Below are positions 8,189 through 16,198 of a stretch of DNA of 26,811 bases, piece after piece; the stretch's first letter is position 1, and each line of letters opens with the position of its first letter. Position numbers and translations under genes: made by a program. A model generated the notes under the pieces. It was given only the letters and a program-made list of their open reading frames with translations. It ran no database searches and was not told the origin of the DNA. Source of the DNA: Bacillota bacterium (GTDB lineage: Bacteria > Bacillota > Clostridia > Lachnospirales > Lachnospiraceae); the NCBI GenBank assembly GCA_023437885.1, contig JAEZFH010000034.1, positions 1 through 26,811 on the forward strand, in the 5' to 3' direction.

Positions 8189-11100
8189 ATGTACGATAAG
8201 GTGTCTACGGATTTAAACTTTGTCGACCGCGAGAAAAAGGTATTAAAGTTCTGGCAGGATAACCAGATTTTTGAAGCCAGTATAGAGGAGCGCAAGGAAG
8301 GTGAGACCTATACCTTCTATGACGGACCTCCGACCGCCAACGGAAAGCCGCATATCGGCCATGTGCTGACCAGAGTTATCAAGGACATGATTCCCAGATA
8401 CCGGACCATGAAGGGGTACAAAGTGCTTCGTAAAGCGGGCTGGGATACGCATGGACTTCCGGTTGAGCTGGAGGTTGAGAAGAAGCTGGGGATCGACGGC
8501 AAGGAACAGATTGAGGAGTATGGTTTGGAGCCTTTCCTGCAGGAGTGTAAGCAAAGCGTATGGAAATACAAGGGTATGTGGGAGGATTTCTCCGGAACTG
8601 TTGGCTTCTGGGCCGACATGAATGATCCCTATGTAACCTATCATAATAATTATATCGAGTCAGAATGGTGGTCCTTAAAGCAGATCTGGGATAAAGGACT
8701 CCTATATAAGGGCTTTAAGATTGTTCCCTACTGCCCCAGATGCGGAACCCCACTCTCCAGCCATGAGGTTGCCCAGGGCTATAAGGATGTGAAGGAGAAG
8801 TCCGTGATCGCCAAGTTCCGTGTTAAAGGGACCAGGGACGAATATATTCTGGCATGGACAACAACGCCCTGGACACTGCCCTCCAACGTGGCATTGTGCG
8901 TAAATCCTGGCGAGACTTATGTAAAAGTAAAGGTAAGTGTGGATGCAAAGGGGAATGTGCTTAAGAAGGACGGGGGCTGCTCCTGCGGACATGACCATGG
9001 CCATGAACATGAGCCTGCCCTGGCAGCAGCAACAGAGCATTATATCCTGGCGGAGGCATTGCTCCCTATTCTGGAAGGCGATTACGAGGTGGAAGAGACC
9101 TATGTGGGCAAGGGTCTGGAGTATAAGGAGTATGAGCCGTTATTTGATTATGCGACCCTGGATAAGAAGGGGCACTATGTAACCTGTGATAATTATGTAA
9201 CCCTGTCCGACGGTACCGGCGTGGTTCATATCGCTCCGGCCTTCGGTGAGGATGACTCCCGTGTGGGCAGGACCTATGATCTTCCCTTTGTTCAGCTGAT
9301 TGATGGCAAGGGAGAGTTTAAACCGGAAGCAACCGATTTTGCGGGAATGTTCTGCAAGAAGGCGGATGAGCCGATCATGAAGATGCTGGCGGAGAAAGGC
9401 TTGCTTTTCAAGGTGCTGAAGTTCGAACACAGCTATCCTTTCTGCTGGCGCTGTGATACTCCCCTGATCTATTACGCAAGAGAATCCTGGTTCATCAAGA
9501 TGACTGCGGTCAGGGATGAATTGATCGCTAATAATAATACCATCAACTGGATGCCGGAGAGCATCGGTCAGGGACGCTTCGGAGACTGGCTGAAGAATGT
9601 ACAGGATTGGGGCCTGTCCCGCGACCGCTATTGGGGAACTCCGCTCCCGATCTGGGAGTGTGAGGACGGACATCGTCATTGCATCGGAAGCATTGAGGAA
9701 TTGAAATCCATGTCCGATAACTGCCCGGAGGAGATTGAGCTTCACAGACCCTTCATTGATGCGGTTACCATCCGCTGTCCGGAATGCGGCAAACAGATGA
9801 CCCGTGTGAAGCCGGTAATCGACTGCTGGTATGATTCCGGTTCCATGCCCTTTGCCCAGTGGCATTATCCCTTTGAGAACAAAGAGGTATTTGACGATAA
9901 TTTCCCGGCAGACTTTATCAGTGAGGCCGTGGATCAGACCAGAGGCTGGTTCTATTCCCTCCTGGCGATCTCCACGCTCATATTCAAGAAGGCACCCTTT
10001 AAGAATGTAATCGTATTAGGTCATGTGCAGGATGAGAATGGGCAGAAGATGTCCAAATCCAAGGGCAATGCAGTGGATCCCTTTGATGCCCTGGAGCAGC
10101 ACGGAGCCGATGCGATCCGTTGGTATTTCTATATCAACTCCGCGTTGTGGCTGCCGAACCGCTTCCATCACGGCGCCGTAACGGAAGGTCAGAGAAAGTT
10201 CATGGGTACCCTGTGGAATACCTATGCATTCTTTGTGCTTTACGCAAATATTGATCAATTTGATGCTACGAAATATGAACTTGAATATGATAAGCTGGTG
10301 GTAATGGACCGTTGGCTGCTGTCAAAGCTGAATACCCTGGTAAAGTCTGTGGATGAACACCTGGAGAACTATCGGATCACGGAAGCGGCAAGACTTCTGG
10401 CGGACTTTATCGATGAGCTTTCCAACTGGTATGTAAGAAGAAGCAGGGAACGCTTCTGGACAAAAGGGATGCCCCAGGATAAGGTGAATGCCTATATGAC
10501 CTTATATACAGCCCTGGTAACGGTATCCAAGCTGGCAGCGCCCTTCATTCCTTTTATGACAGAGGACATCTATCAGAATCTGGTGGTTAATATCGATAAA
10601 ACAGCACCGAAGAGCATCCATTTGTGTGATTATCCCGTATATCAGGAAAACTGGATCGATGCGGAGCTGGAAGCCAATATGGAAGAAGTGCTGGAGGTCG
10701 TAGTACTTGGCCGTGCCTGCCGTAATGCGGCAAATATTAAGAACCGCCAGCCCATCGGCAAGATGTATGTGAAGGCGGAAGAGGAGCTGTCCGATTTCTA
10801 CACGGCGATCATTGCGGAGGAGTTGAATGTAAAGGAAGTTATATTCACAGAGGATGTCCGCAGTTTCACCTCCTATAATTTCAAGCCCCAGCTTAAAACC
10901 CTGGGACCGAAATTCGGCAAGCAGATCGGGGCAATCCGCACGCTGCTGTCAGAGCTGAACGGGAATGAGGCAATGGATGAAATCAATGCAACGGGCCAGC
11001 TTAAGATAACGCTGGAAGGTGTAGAAGCGGTACTGGAGAAGGATGATTTGCTGATCGAGGCCGCCCAGACCGAGGGCTTCGTCTCTGATTCCGACCACGG

Positions 11101-11395
11101 CATTACGGTTATTCTGGATACCAACCTGACAGAAAGCTTGATCGAGGAAGGCTTTGTTAACGAAATTATCAGTAAGATCCAGACGATGCGTAAGGAAGCG
11201 GACTTTGAGGTAATGGATCATATCCGTGTATCTCAGAGCGGCAATGAAAGAATTAAGGATATTATCCTGCGTAATGCCGATGAGATCAAAACACAGGTCC
11301 TTGCGGATGAGCTGCTATTTGACCTTACGCAGGGCTATGTCAAGAACTGGAATTTAAACGGAGAAGAAGTTGCCCTTGGAGTGGAGAAGCTCTAA
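8189..11395 (+). CDS. ileS: Isoleucyl-tRNA synthetase, long (type 2-like) form
   Basis: Charges tRNA-Ile with isoleucine in the cytoplasm and edits mischarged valine. The 1068-residue protein starts at ATG 8189 after AGGAGG. Class I signatures: HIGH at 55-58 and KMSKS at 620-624. Zinc-type pairs occur at CPRC (182-185), CWRC (419-422) and CPEC (about residue 530). The length, against about 920-940 for the common bacterial IleRS1, and the extended C-terminus fit the eukaryote-like IleRS2 group. That group is generally less sensitive to mupirocin, but resistance here is only inference. The unusual part is residues 264-275 in the editing-domain region, CSCGHDHGHEHE, a Cys/His-rich patch that looks metal-binding. 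Expression is expected to respond to uncharged tRNA-Ile through the T-box upstream. Confidence 0.97.
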   Translation: MYDKVSTDLNFVDREKKVLKFWQDNQIFEASIEERKEGETYTFYDGPPTANGKPHIGHVLTRVIKDMIPRYRTMKGYKVLRKAGWDTHGLPVELEVEKKLGIDGKEQIEEYGLEPFLQECKQSVWKYKGMWEDFSGTVGFWADMNDPYVTYHNNYIESEWWSLKQIWDKGLLYKGFKIVPYCPRCGTPLSSHEVAQGYKDVKEKSVIAKFRVKGTRDEYILAWTTTPWTLPSNVALCVNPGETYVKVKVSVDAKGNVLKKDGGCSCGHDHGHEHEPALAAATEHYILAEALLPILEGDYEVEETYVGKGLEYKEYEPLFDYATLDKKGHYVTCDNYVTLSDGTGVVHIAPAFGEDDSRVGRTYDLPFVQLIDGKGEFKPEATDFAGMFCKKADEPIMKMLAEKGLLFKVLKFEHSYPFCWRCDTPLIYYARESWFIKMTAVRDELIANNNTINWMPESIGQGRFGDWLKNVQDWGLSRDRYWGTPLPIWECEDGHRHCIGSIEELKSMSDNCPEEIELHRPFIDAVTIRCPECGKQMTRVKPVIDCWYDSGSMPFAQWHYPFENKEVFDDNFPADFISEAVDQTRGWFYSLLAISTLIFKKAPFKNVIVLGHVQDENGQKMSKSKGNAVDPFDALEQHGADAIRWYFYINSALWLPNRFHHGAVTEGQRKFMGTLWNTYAFFVLYANIDQFDATKYELEYDKLVVMDRWLLSKLNTLVKSVDEHLENYRITEAARLLADFIDELSNWYVRRSRERFWTKGMPQDKVNAYMTLYTALVTVSKLAAPFIPFMTEDIYQNLVVNIDKTAPKSIHLCDYPVYQENWIDAELEANMEEVLEVVVLGRACRNAANIKNRQPIGKMYVKAEEELSDFYTAIIAEELNVKEVIFTEDVRSFTSYNFKPQLKTLGPKFGKQIGAIRTLLSELNGNEAMDEINATGQLKITLEGVEAVLEKDDLLIEAAQTEGFVSDSDHGITVILDTNLTESLIEEGFVNEIISKIQTMRKEADFEVMDHIRVSQSGNERIKDIILRNADEIKTQVLADELLFDLTQGYVKNWNLNGEEVALGVEKL

Positions 11396-11498
11396 GTTTT
11401 GGGTACCAGGAAGATATCTGCTTACACTTTTAGTTGCTTTGAAGCGGTGTTATAAATACGAAAAAGTATTGCAAATGCTTGCTTTTCAGGAAGAAACA

Positions 11499-11555
11499 GC
11501 CCCCGAATGCAGAAAGGCCCGGTGTGTAATACGCCGGACCTCCTCATCCGGGGGC
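11499..11555 (-). ncRNA. Two-tier hairpin downstream of ileS, better paired on the minus strand
   Basis: Outer arms 11499-11509 and 11545-11555 (11 nt each) and inner arms 11516-11522 and 11534-11540 (7 nt each) form a nested stem-internal loop-stem. Read on the plus strand, each stem has one mismatch (A opposite C, C opposite A). Read on the minus strand both become G-U pairs, giving uninterrupted stems. This asymmetry suggests the functional RNA is the minus strand. A TATAAT lies upstream on that strand (11587-11582) but without a good -35. It could instead be a bidirectional terminator for ileS, since CTTCTTACTT follows on the plus strand. Confidence 0.4.
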
Positions 11556-11833
11556 TTCTTACTTATAGCTCTGTGTCAATCATTATATAGAGACCGGATT
11601 ATTTTATGGACGTCCAAAGCAGGAGGCATCCTCCTAATTATGAACAGAAATAAAAAATCTTCATAAATAATTCACGATTCGGTAATAGAATGAACACATT
11701 TTGATTCTATAATACATTTATAGCATTAATCAAAAGAAGTCACGACTGCAAAGCGGTTACTGGCTTCGACTAACAACAAGTTAATTTACATAGATTGAAT
11801 TTTTTTCATAAATTTTCCCCTCCCCTTTTTAAG

Positions 11834-11864
11834 AGCCAGCCTAACCCGCTGGCTTCTCCTCTTT
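11834..11864 (+). terminator. Possible terminator hairpin in the ileS-darA gap
   Basis: AGCCAGC (11834-11840) pairs perfectly with GCTGGCT (11848-11854) around CTAACCC. A pyrimidine-rich TCTCCTCTTTT follows. The T-run is interrupted, so it is a weak intrinsic terminator at best. It lies 440 bases past ileS. Confidence 0.4.
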
Positions 11865-11899
11865 TAGGGGGCGAAGGAAAAGAAAAAAGCTTCTCCCTT

Positions 11900-11934
11900 C
11901 CGCAGGACCGGTGTAAAATGGACACCGGATGCGG
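11900..11934 (+). other. Bulged hairpin just upstream of the darA promoter
   Basis: CCGGTGT (11908-11914) pairs with ACACCGG (11922-11928) around AAAATGG. CCGCA (11900-11904) pairs with TGCGG (11930-11934) outside a GGA/A internal bulge. No T-run follows. It ends 10 bases before the darA -35 box, so it could be a binding site or the end of a structured RNA. The remaining parts of the 678-base gap (11396-12073) hold no gene I can support. Confidence 0.4.
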
Positions 11935-11943
11935 CATTACCGC

Positions 11944-11972
11944 TTTACATTCGCAGGATGTTATACTATAAT
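11944..11972 (+). promoter_or_regulatory. Promoter of darA
   Basis: TTTACA (11944-11949) and TATAAT (11967-11972) are 17 bases apart and about 100 bases before the darA start. The leader between them and the gene is AT-rich, with no obvious riboswitch. Confidence 0.65.
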
Positions 11973-12073
11973 AAAATCAGAAGTAGATATTATTTTTAGA
12001 ATTTACTGTTATGATAAGGAAGCCTTTACACATTTCGGTAAGACGGAATTATTGATAGAAAGGATGGGATTCT

Positions 12074-12391
12074 ATGAAATTAATCTATGTAATCGTCCGT
12101 AACGTTGACAGCAGTTATGTAACAGAGGCATTGAACAAATCAGGCTATTATGTAACGAAACTGGCATCTACAGGAGGATTCCTTCGGGAGGGCAATACAA
12201 CTCTGATGATCGGAACAGAAGAGGAGAAGGTAGACCAGGTCATTGAAATCGTGAAGAAGGAATGCGGTCCAAGGCAGCAGATTATCTCCAATCCGGTAGG
12301 AGCGGTAGAATATGCATCGATGAATGTCGTTGTCAATGTCGGAGGGGCCACCATATTCGTAATGGATGTGGACCGGTACGAGAAAATATAA
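12074..12391 (+). CDS. darA: Cyclic-di-AMP receptor, PII-like (DarA/PstA family)
   Basis: Small cytoplasmic trimeric PII-like protein that binds the second messenger c-di-AMP; its downstream partner is unknown in most species. The 105-residue protein matches the family end to end: start MKLIYVIVRNVDSSYV, the loop segment LASTGGFLREGNTTLMIGTEEEKV (about 31-54), then GPRQQ and the C-terminal VVNVGGATIFVMDVDRYEKI. The TGGFLREGNTTLM segment contains the residues that line the ligand pocket in solved homologues. AAAGGATGGG precedes the ATG at 12074. The gene appears monocistronic, with its own promoter and a strong terminator directly after it. Confidence 0.93.
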   Translation: MKLIYVIVRNVDSSYVTEALNKSGYYVTKLASTGGFLREGNTTLMIGTEEEKVDQVIEIVKKECGPRQQIISNPVGAVEYASMNVVVNVGGATIFVMDVDRYEKI

Positions 12392-12420
12392 TCAAAGCGG
12401 AACAATACTTGCTATGGCAA

Positions 12421-12449
12421 GCCTCCGGAGCAGCTCCGGAGGCTTTTTT
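12421..12449 (+). terminator. Intrinsic terminator of darA
   Basis: A perfect 10-bp GC-rich stem, GCCTCCGGAG (12421-12430) with CTCCGGAGGC (12434-12443), has a CAG loop and is followed by six T. Confidence 0.95.
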
Positions 12450-12601
12450 CTATGCACCGAAATGGGTGAAATATTTGTGAAATTATGTTTTTTGCTTTCT
12501 TTTTCGTTAAAAATATGATATAACGAAATATAGTACTGTAAAAAAATATTTCGGATGAGGGAAATTACTTACCGATGTGCAAAGAGGAAAGGATTAATAT
12601 A

Positions 12602-13777
12602 ATGAAGAAGAAATTATTGTTTTTAGTTTTAAGCTTAAGCATCATGGTGCTGGCATGGGGATGCGGCAAGAAGAGCCCGGCGGAAGAACTGGACCCGACA
12701 AAGGATGGCAATGAGGCTACAACCGATACGGATGGAGATACAACCGGTGAAAATACGAATAATACAGATAATACAGACAATACAGATGCTACGGCTGTAG
12801 AGGCACCGGTAAAAGAAGCATATGAAGTAAGTGATTACATTACTCTTGGTGACTATAAAGGTCTTACTGTAACTTACACCAAGCTGGAGGTAAAGGATGC
12901 GGATGTGGACGCTCAAATCCAGAAGGATCTGGAAGGAGCTGCAACCGAGGAGGAAGTAACAGACCGCGCGGTTCAAGCAGGCGATATTGTTAATATCGAC
13001 TATGAGGGCTTAAAGGATGGAGTCGCATTTGAGGGCGGCACGGCACAGGGTTATGATCTGGAAATCGGCTCCGGCAATTTTATTGAGGGCTTCGAGGATA
13101 AATTGATCGGTGCAAAGAAGGGTGACGAGCTGGCGCTTAACCTTACCTTCCCGGAGAATTATACCAGCGCAGAATTGGCTGGACAAGCCGTAGTTTTCAA
13201 TGTAAAGGTAAATGCCATTAAGGTTTCCGTAGTGCCTGAATTGACCGAGGATTATGTAAAGAATAATACGGATCACGATACCATTGATGCATATAAAGAG
13301 GCTACCCGCAAGGAACTTGAAGAAGCGAATGAAGAAACCATGAGAAATGAGAAGATCAACAGCCTGCTGGAAAAGATTATTGAGAATTCCAAGATTTCTT
13401 CCTATCCTCAGACTTTGATTGATTATTATGCCTATGAGATGGAGAGCTATTATTCACAGTATGCCGCAATGTTTGGTTATAAGCTGGTGGATTTCCTTGC
13501 TGCCAACGGTATGACAGAGGAGAGCTTTGCAACGGAGAAAAACTCCTATGCAGAGGACAGAGCAGCGCAGGAATTAGTACTCAATTCCATCATCAAAAGC
13601 GAGAATATGGCGCTTACAGAGGATGAATACAAGAGTGGGGTTGCAGACTTTATAGAGCAGTACGGTTATGAGTCCGAAGAAGAATTCTTCCAGAATGCAA
13701 CCGAAGAGCAGATCAGAGAAAGTTTAACCTGGGAGAAAGCAGTTAATTTCATCCTGGAGAAGTCTGTAGAAGCATAA
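12602..13777 (+). CDS. Lipoprotein with FKBP and trigger-factor C-terminal-like domains (extracytoplasmic foldase)
   Basis: Predicted surface-anchored peptidyl-prolyl isomerase/chaperone of 391 residues. I chose ATG 12602 because it begins a lipoprotein signal peptide (MKKKLLFLV, lipobox LAWGC with C21) and has AAAGGA upstream; an ATG at 12575 would bury it. Residues about 22-65 form an Asp/Thr/Asn-rich linker with tandem NTDNTD repeats. The FKBP domain (about 110-205) is recognisable by VQAGDIVNIDYEGLKDG, FIEGFEDKLIGAKKGD and LTFPENY. The rest to the end is helical, Glu-rich and resembles the trigger factor C-terminal domain. The ribosome-binding N-terminal domain of true trigger factor is absent, and the lipobox puts the protein outside the membrane. 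It would then act on secreted proteins, like PrsA. ygiQ follows 18 bases later, so the two probably share a transcript. Confidence 0.88.
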   Translation: MKKKLLFLVLSLSIMVLAWGCGKKSPAEELDPTKDGNEATTDTDGDTTGENTNNTDNTDNTDATAVEAPVKEAYEVSDYITLGDYKGLTVTYTKLEVKDADVDAQIQKDLEGAATEEEVTDRAVQAGDIVNIDYEGLKDGVAFEGGTAQGYDLEIGSGNFIEGFEDKLIGAKKGDELALNLTFPENYTSAELAGQAVVFNVKVNAIKVSVVPELTEDYVKNNTDHDTIDAYKEATRKELEEANEETMRNEKINSLLEKIIENSKISSYPQTLIDYYAYEMESYYSQYAAMFGYKLVDFLAANGMTEESFATEKNSYAEDRAAQELVLNSIIKSENMALTEDEYKSGVADFIEQYGYESEEEFFQNATEEQIRESLTWEKAVNFILEKSVEA

Positions 13778-13795
13778 TTAAGAAAGTAGAATAGA

Positions 13796-15880
13796 ATGAT
13801 TAGAGATTATTTACCGATCAGTATCAATGATATGAAGCAAAGAGGATGGGATCAGTGCGACTTTGTCTTTGTGACAGGGGATGCCTATGTGGACCACCCA
13901 TCCTTTGGTCCTGCCATTATCAGCAGAGTTCTGGAGAGTCACGGTTATCTTGTTGGCATCGTTTCTCAGCCGGATTGGAAGGACAGCGAGAGCATCGCGG
14001 TACTTGGGCAGCCAAGATTGGGATTTTTGGTAAGCGGCGGTAATATGGATTCCATGGTTAATCATTATTCCGTTGCCAAGAGAAGAAGGCAGACAGATGC
14101 CTACTCTCCGGGCGGAGAGATGGGCAGAAGGCCGGACCATGCAACGATTGTATATTGTAATCTGATTCGAAAGAAATATAAGAATATACCGATTATCATC
14201 GGTGGAATAGAAGCAAGTTTAAGAAGACTCGCCCATTACGATTACTGGAGTGATAAGGTAAAGCGGTCAATCCTGTTGGATTCTCAGGCTGATATCATCT
14301 CTTATGGAATGGGCGAGCATTCCATTGTTGAGATAGCAGATGCGTTGAACAGCGGGATAGAGGTAAAGGATATTACCTTCATCAATGGCACCGTCTTCAA
14401 GGCAAAAAGTCTGGAATCAGTTTATGATGCAGTAATGCTGCCCAGCTTCACGGCTATTCTTGAGAACAAAAGAGAATTTGCGAAAAGCTTTCAGATTCAA
14501 TATTCCAATACCGATCCTTATTCCGGAAAACGGCTGGTCGAGCCCTACAAAGACAATGAATATATAGTACAGAATCCCCCGGCAAAGCCTCTGACCCAAA
14601 CGGAAATGGACCGGGTATACTCTCTCCCTTATATGAGGGATTACCATCCTTCCTATCAGGCCGCCGGCGGAATTCCTGCAATAGAAGAAGTTAAATTCAG
14701 CCTGGTAAGCAACCGAGGGTGTTTTGGAGGCTGCAATTATTGTGCTTTAACCTTCCACCAGGGAAGAATCCTTCAGACAAGAAGTCATGAGTCCATTCTG
14801 TCTGAGGCAAATCAATTGGTTTGGGAGCCGGATTTCAAAGGGTACATTCATGATGTCGGAGGGCCGACGGCGAATTTCAGGCATACTGCCTGTGAGAAGC
14901 AGCAGACGAAAGGTGCTTGTATCCATAAGCAGTGTCTGTTCCCCGAGCCGTGTAAAAGCTTGAAGGTGGATCACAGCGATTATCTGAAGCTGCTGCGTAA
15001 GCTAAGAAATCTGCCGAATGTTAAGAAGGTATTCATTCGCTCAGGTATCCGGTTTGATTATCTTATGGCAGAAAAGGATGACCAATTCCTGGAGGAGCTC
15101 TGTGAGCATCATGTCAGCGGCCAGCTGAAGGTAGCACCGGAGCATATCAGCGACAGCGTCCTGTCTCTGATGGGAAAACCGGAGAATGCCGTATATGAGA
15201 AGTTTCAGGAGAGATATAAGAGAACGAATCAGCGGTTGGGCAAAAACCAATTCATCGTACCATATCTGATCTCCTCACATCCGGGCTCAACGCTGAAGGA
15301 GGCAGTTGAACTGGCGGAGTATCTCAGAGATCTGGGGTATATGCCGGAGCAGGTACAGGATTTTTATCCCACACCTTCAACGATCTCAACCTGTATGTAT
15401 TATACCGGTCTGGATCCCCGAACTTTGCAGGAGGTATATGTACCGAAATCTCCCCATGAGAAGGCAATGCAGCGTGCCCTGATCCAATACCGCAACCCGA
15501 AGAATTATGAGCTTGTGGTGGAGGCCCTAAAAAAGGCGGACCGTTTAGATTTAATCGGCTTTGATAAGAAGTGCCTGGTTCGCCCCAGACAGTTTTCCAA
15601 GGAAAAACAATGGGTGGAAAGGGAGAAGCAGGGGCAGAATAAAGCGAGCAAAAGCAAGGGGATGCAGGATAAGAAATGGAAGGAAAAGTCTAAAACAACG
15701 GTTCAGGAACGGCCTGATAACTTCCATAAGAAAAAATCGGAGGCTGTGACCTTGCAAAAGAGCAGCGCTCATGGTAAAAGAGAAAAAGCTAATTCCTCAG
15801 GCTCTTCCCGGAAAAGCAGCAATGCCGGAGGCAGGAAGGAAGCTTCTGCTGGCAGGTTCCATAAGCAGGCCCGCAGGTAA
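13796..15880 (+). CDS. ygiQ: YgiQ-family radical SAM protein (UPF0313)
   Basis: Radical-SAM enzyme of unassigned reaction in a widely conserved family. The 694-residue protein begins MIRDYLPISINDMKQRGWDQ and continues FVTGDAYVDHPSFGPAIISRVLE, which is diagnostic of the family. The [4Fe-4S] cysteines are C309, C313 and C316 in RGCFGGCNYC. The family pattern CxxxCxxC is therefore intact. Other family blocks are VDHSDYLKLLRKLR, VKKVFIRSGIRFDY, LKVAPEHISDSVL and QDFYPTPSTISTCMYYTG. From about residue 600 the protein becomes a very basic Lys/Ser/Arg-rich tail, probably disordered and possibly nucleic-acid binding. The start lacks a clear Shine-Dalgarno sequence, so translation may be coupled to the lipoprotein gene ending 18 bases upstream. 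Confidence 0.93.
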   Translation: MIRDYLPISINDMKQRGWDQCDFVFVTGDAYVDHPSFGPAIISRVLESHGYLVGIVSQPDWKDSESIAVLGQPRLGFLVSGGNMDSMVNHYSVAKRRRQTDAYSPGGEMGRRPDHATIVYCNLIRKKYKNIPIIIGGIEASLRRLAHYDYWSDKVKRSILLDSQADIISYGMGEHSIVEIADALNSGIEVKDITFINGTVFKAKSLESVYDAVMLPSFTAILENKREFAKSFQIQYSNTDPYSGKRLVEPYKDNEYIVQNPPAKPLTQTEMDRVYSLPYMRDYHPSYQAAGGIPAIEEVKFSLVSNRGCFGGCNYCALTFHQGRILQTRSHESILSEANQLVWEPDFKGYIHDVGGPTANFRHTACEKQQTKGACIHKQCLFPEPCKSLKVDHSDYLKLLRKLRNLPNVKKVFIRSGIRFDYLMAEKDDQFLEELCEHHVSGQLKVAPEHISDSVLSLMGKPENAVYEKFQERYKRTNQRLGKNQFIVPYLISSHPGSTLKEAVELAEYLRDLGYMPEQVQDFYPTPSTISTCMYYTGLDPRTLQEVYVPKSPHEKAMQRALIQYRNPKNYELVVEALKKADRLDLIGFDKKCLVRPRQFSKEKQWVEREKQGQNKASKSKGMQDKKWKEKSKTTVQERPDNFHKKKSEAVTLQKSSAHGKREKANSSGSSRKSSNAGGRKEASAGRFHKQARR

Positions 15881-15952
15881 TATAGCAGATGATGCCACAG
15901 GCTGAACTTTAACGAGCAAATAGCAAATAGGGCCTGATAGAAAGGAAAGTTC

Positions 15953-15981
15953 TTGACATCGGGCGTCTCCAATGATATACT
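15953..15981 (+). promoter_or_regulatory. Strong promoter upstream of the DEAD-box helicase gene
   Basis: TTGACA (15953-15958) and TATACT (15976-15981) are 17 bases apart, with an extended -10 TG at 15973-15974. Transcription would start near 15988. An ATACT/AGTAT inverted repeat (15977-15992) overlaps the -10 box and start site. A terminator hairpin begins only about 37 bases downstream of the start. Confidence 0.85.
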
Positions 15982-16024
15982 ACGCAAAGTATCTGTTTCA
16001 TAATTAATTGACTTAAAGATGAAT

Positions 16025-16058
16025 CAGCTCTTGGTCCAAAGGACTAAGAGCTGTTTTT
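16025..16058 (+). terminator. Intrinsic terminator inside the helicase leader
   Basis: A 13-bp stem, CAGCTCTTGGTCC (16025-16037) with GGACTAAGAGCTG (16041-16053), contains one G-U pair, has an AAA loop and is followed by five T. With the promoter at 15953 it defines a transcript of about 70 bases. It may also end read-through from ygiQ. About 140 further bases separate it from the helicase start. Confidence 0.9.
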
Positions 16059-16198
16059 ACGGGTGCCTGAGATAGACAGGACATCATAATAAACAGTGCG
16101 GTGAATCGTAACAAAGCAGTGACCGGAAGTGTGATACATAGGCCGGAATATCACTGGGAATGATATGAGATAAGAGATAGAAAGAAAGGAAATATTGA

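Noticed and set aside
9140..9865. 241-codon open frame on the minus strand inside ileS
   Set aside because: It lies opposite strongly conserved IleRS motifs and has no recognisable domain; it is a by-product of codon bias in ileS.
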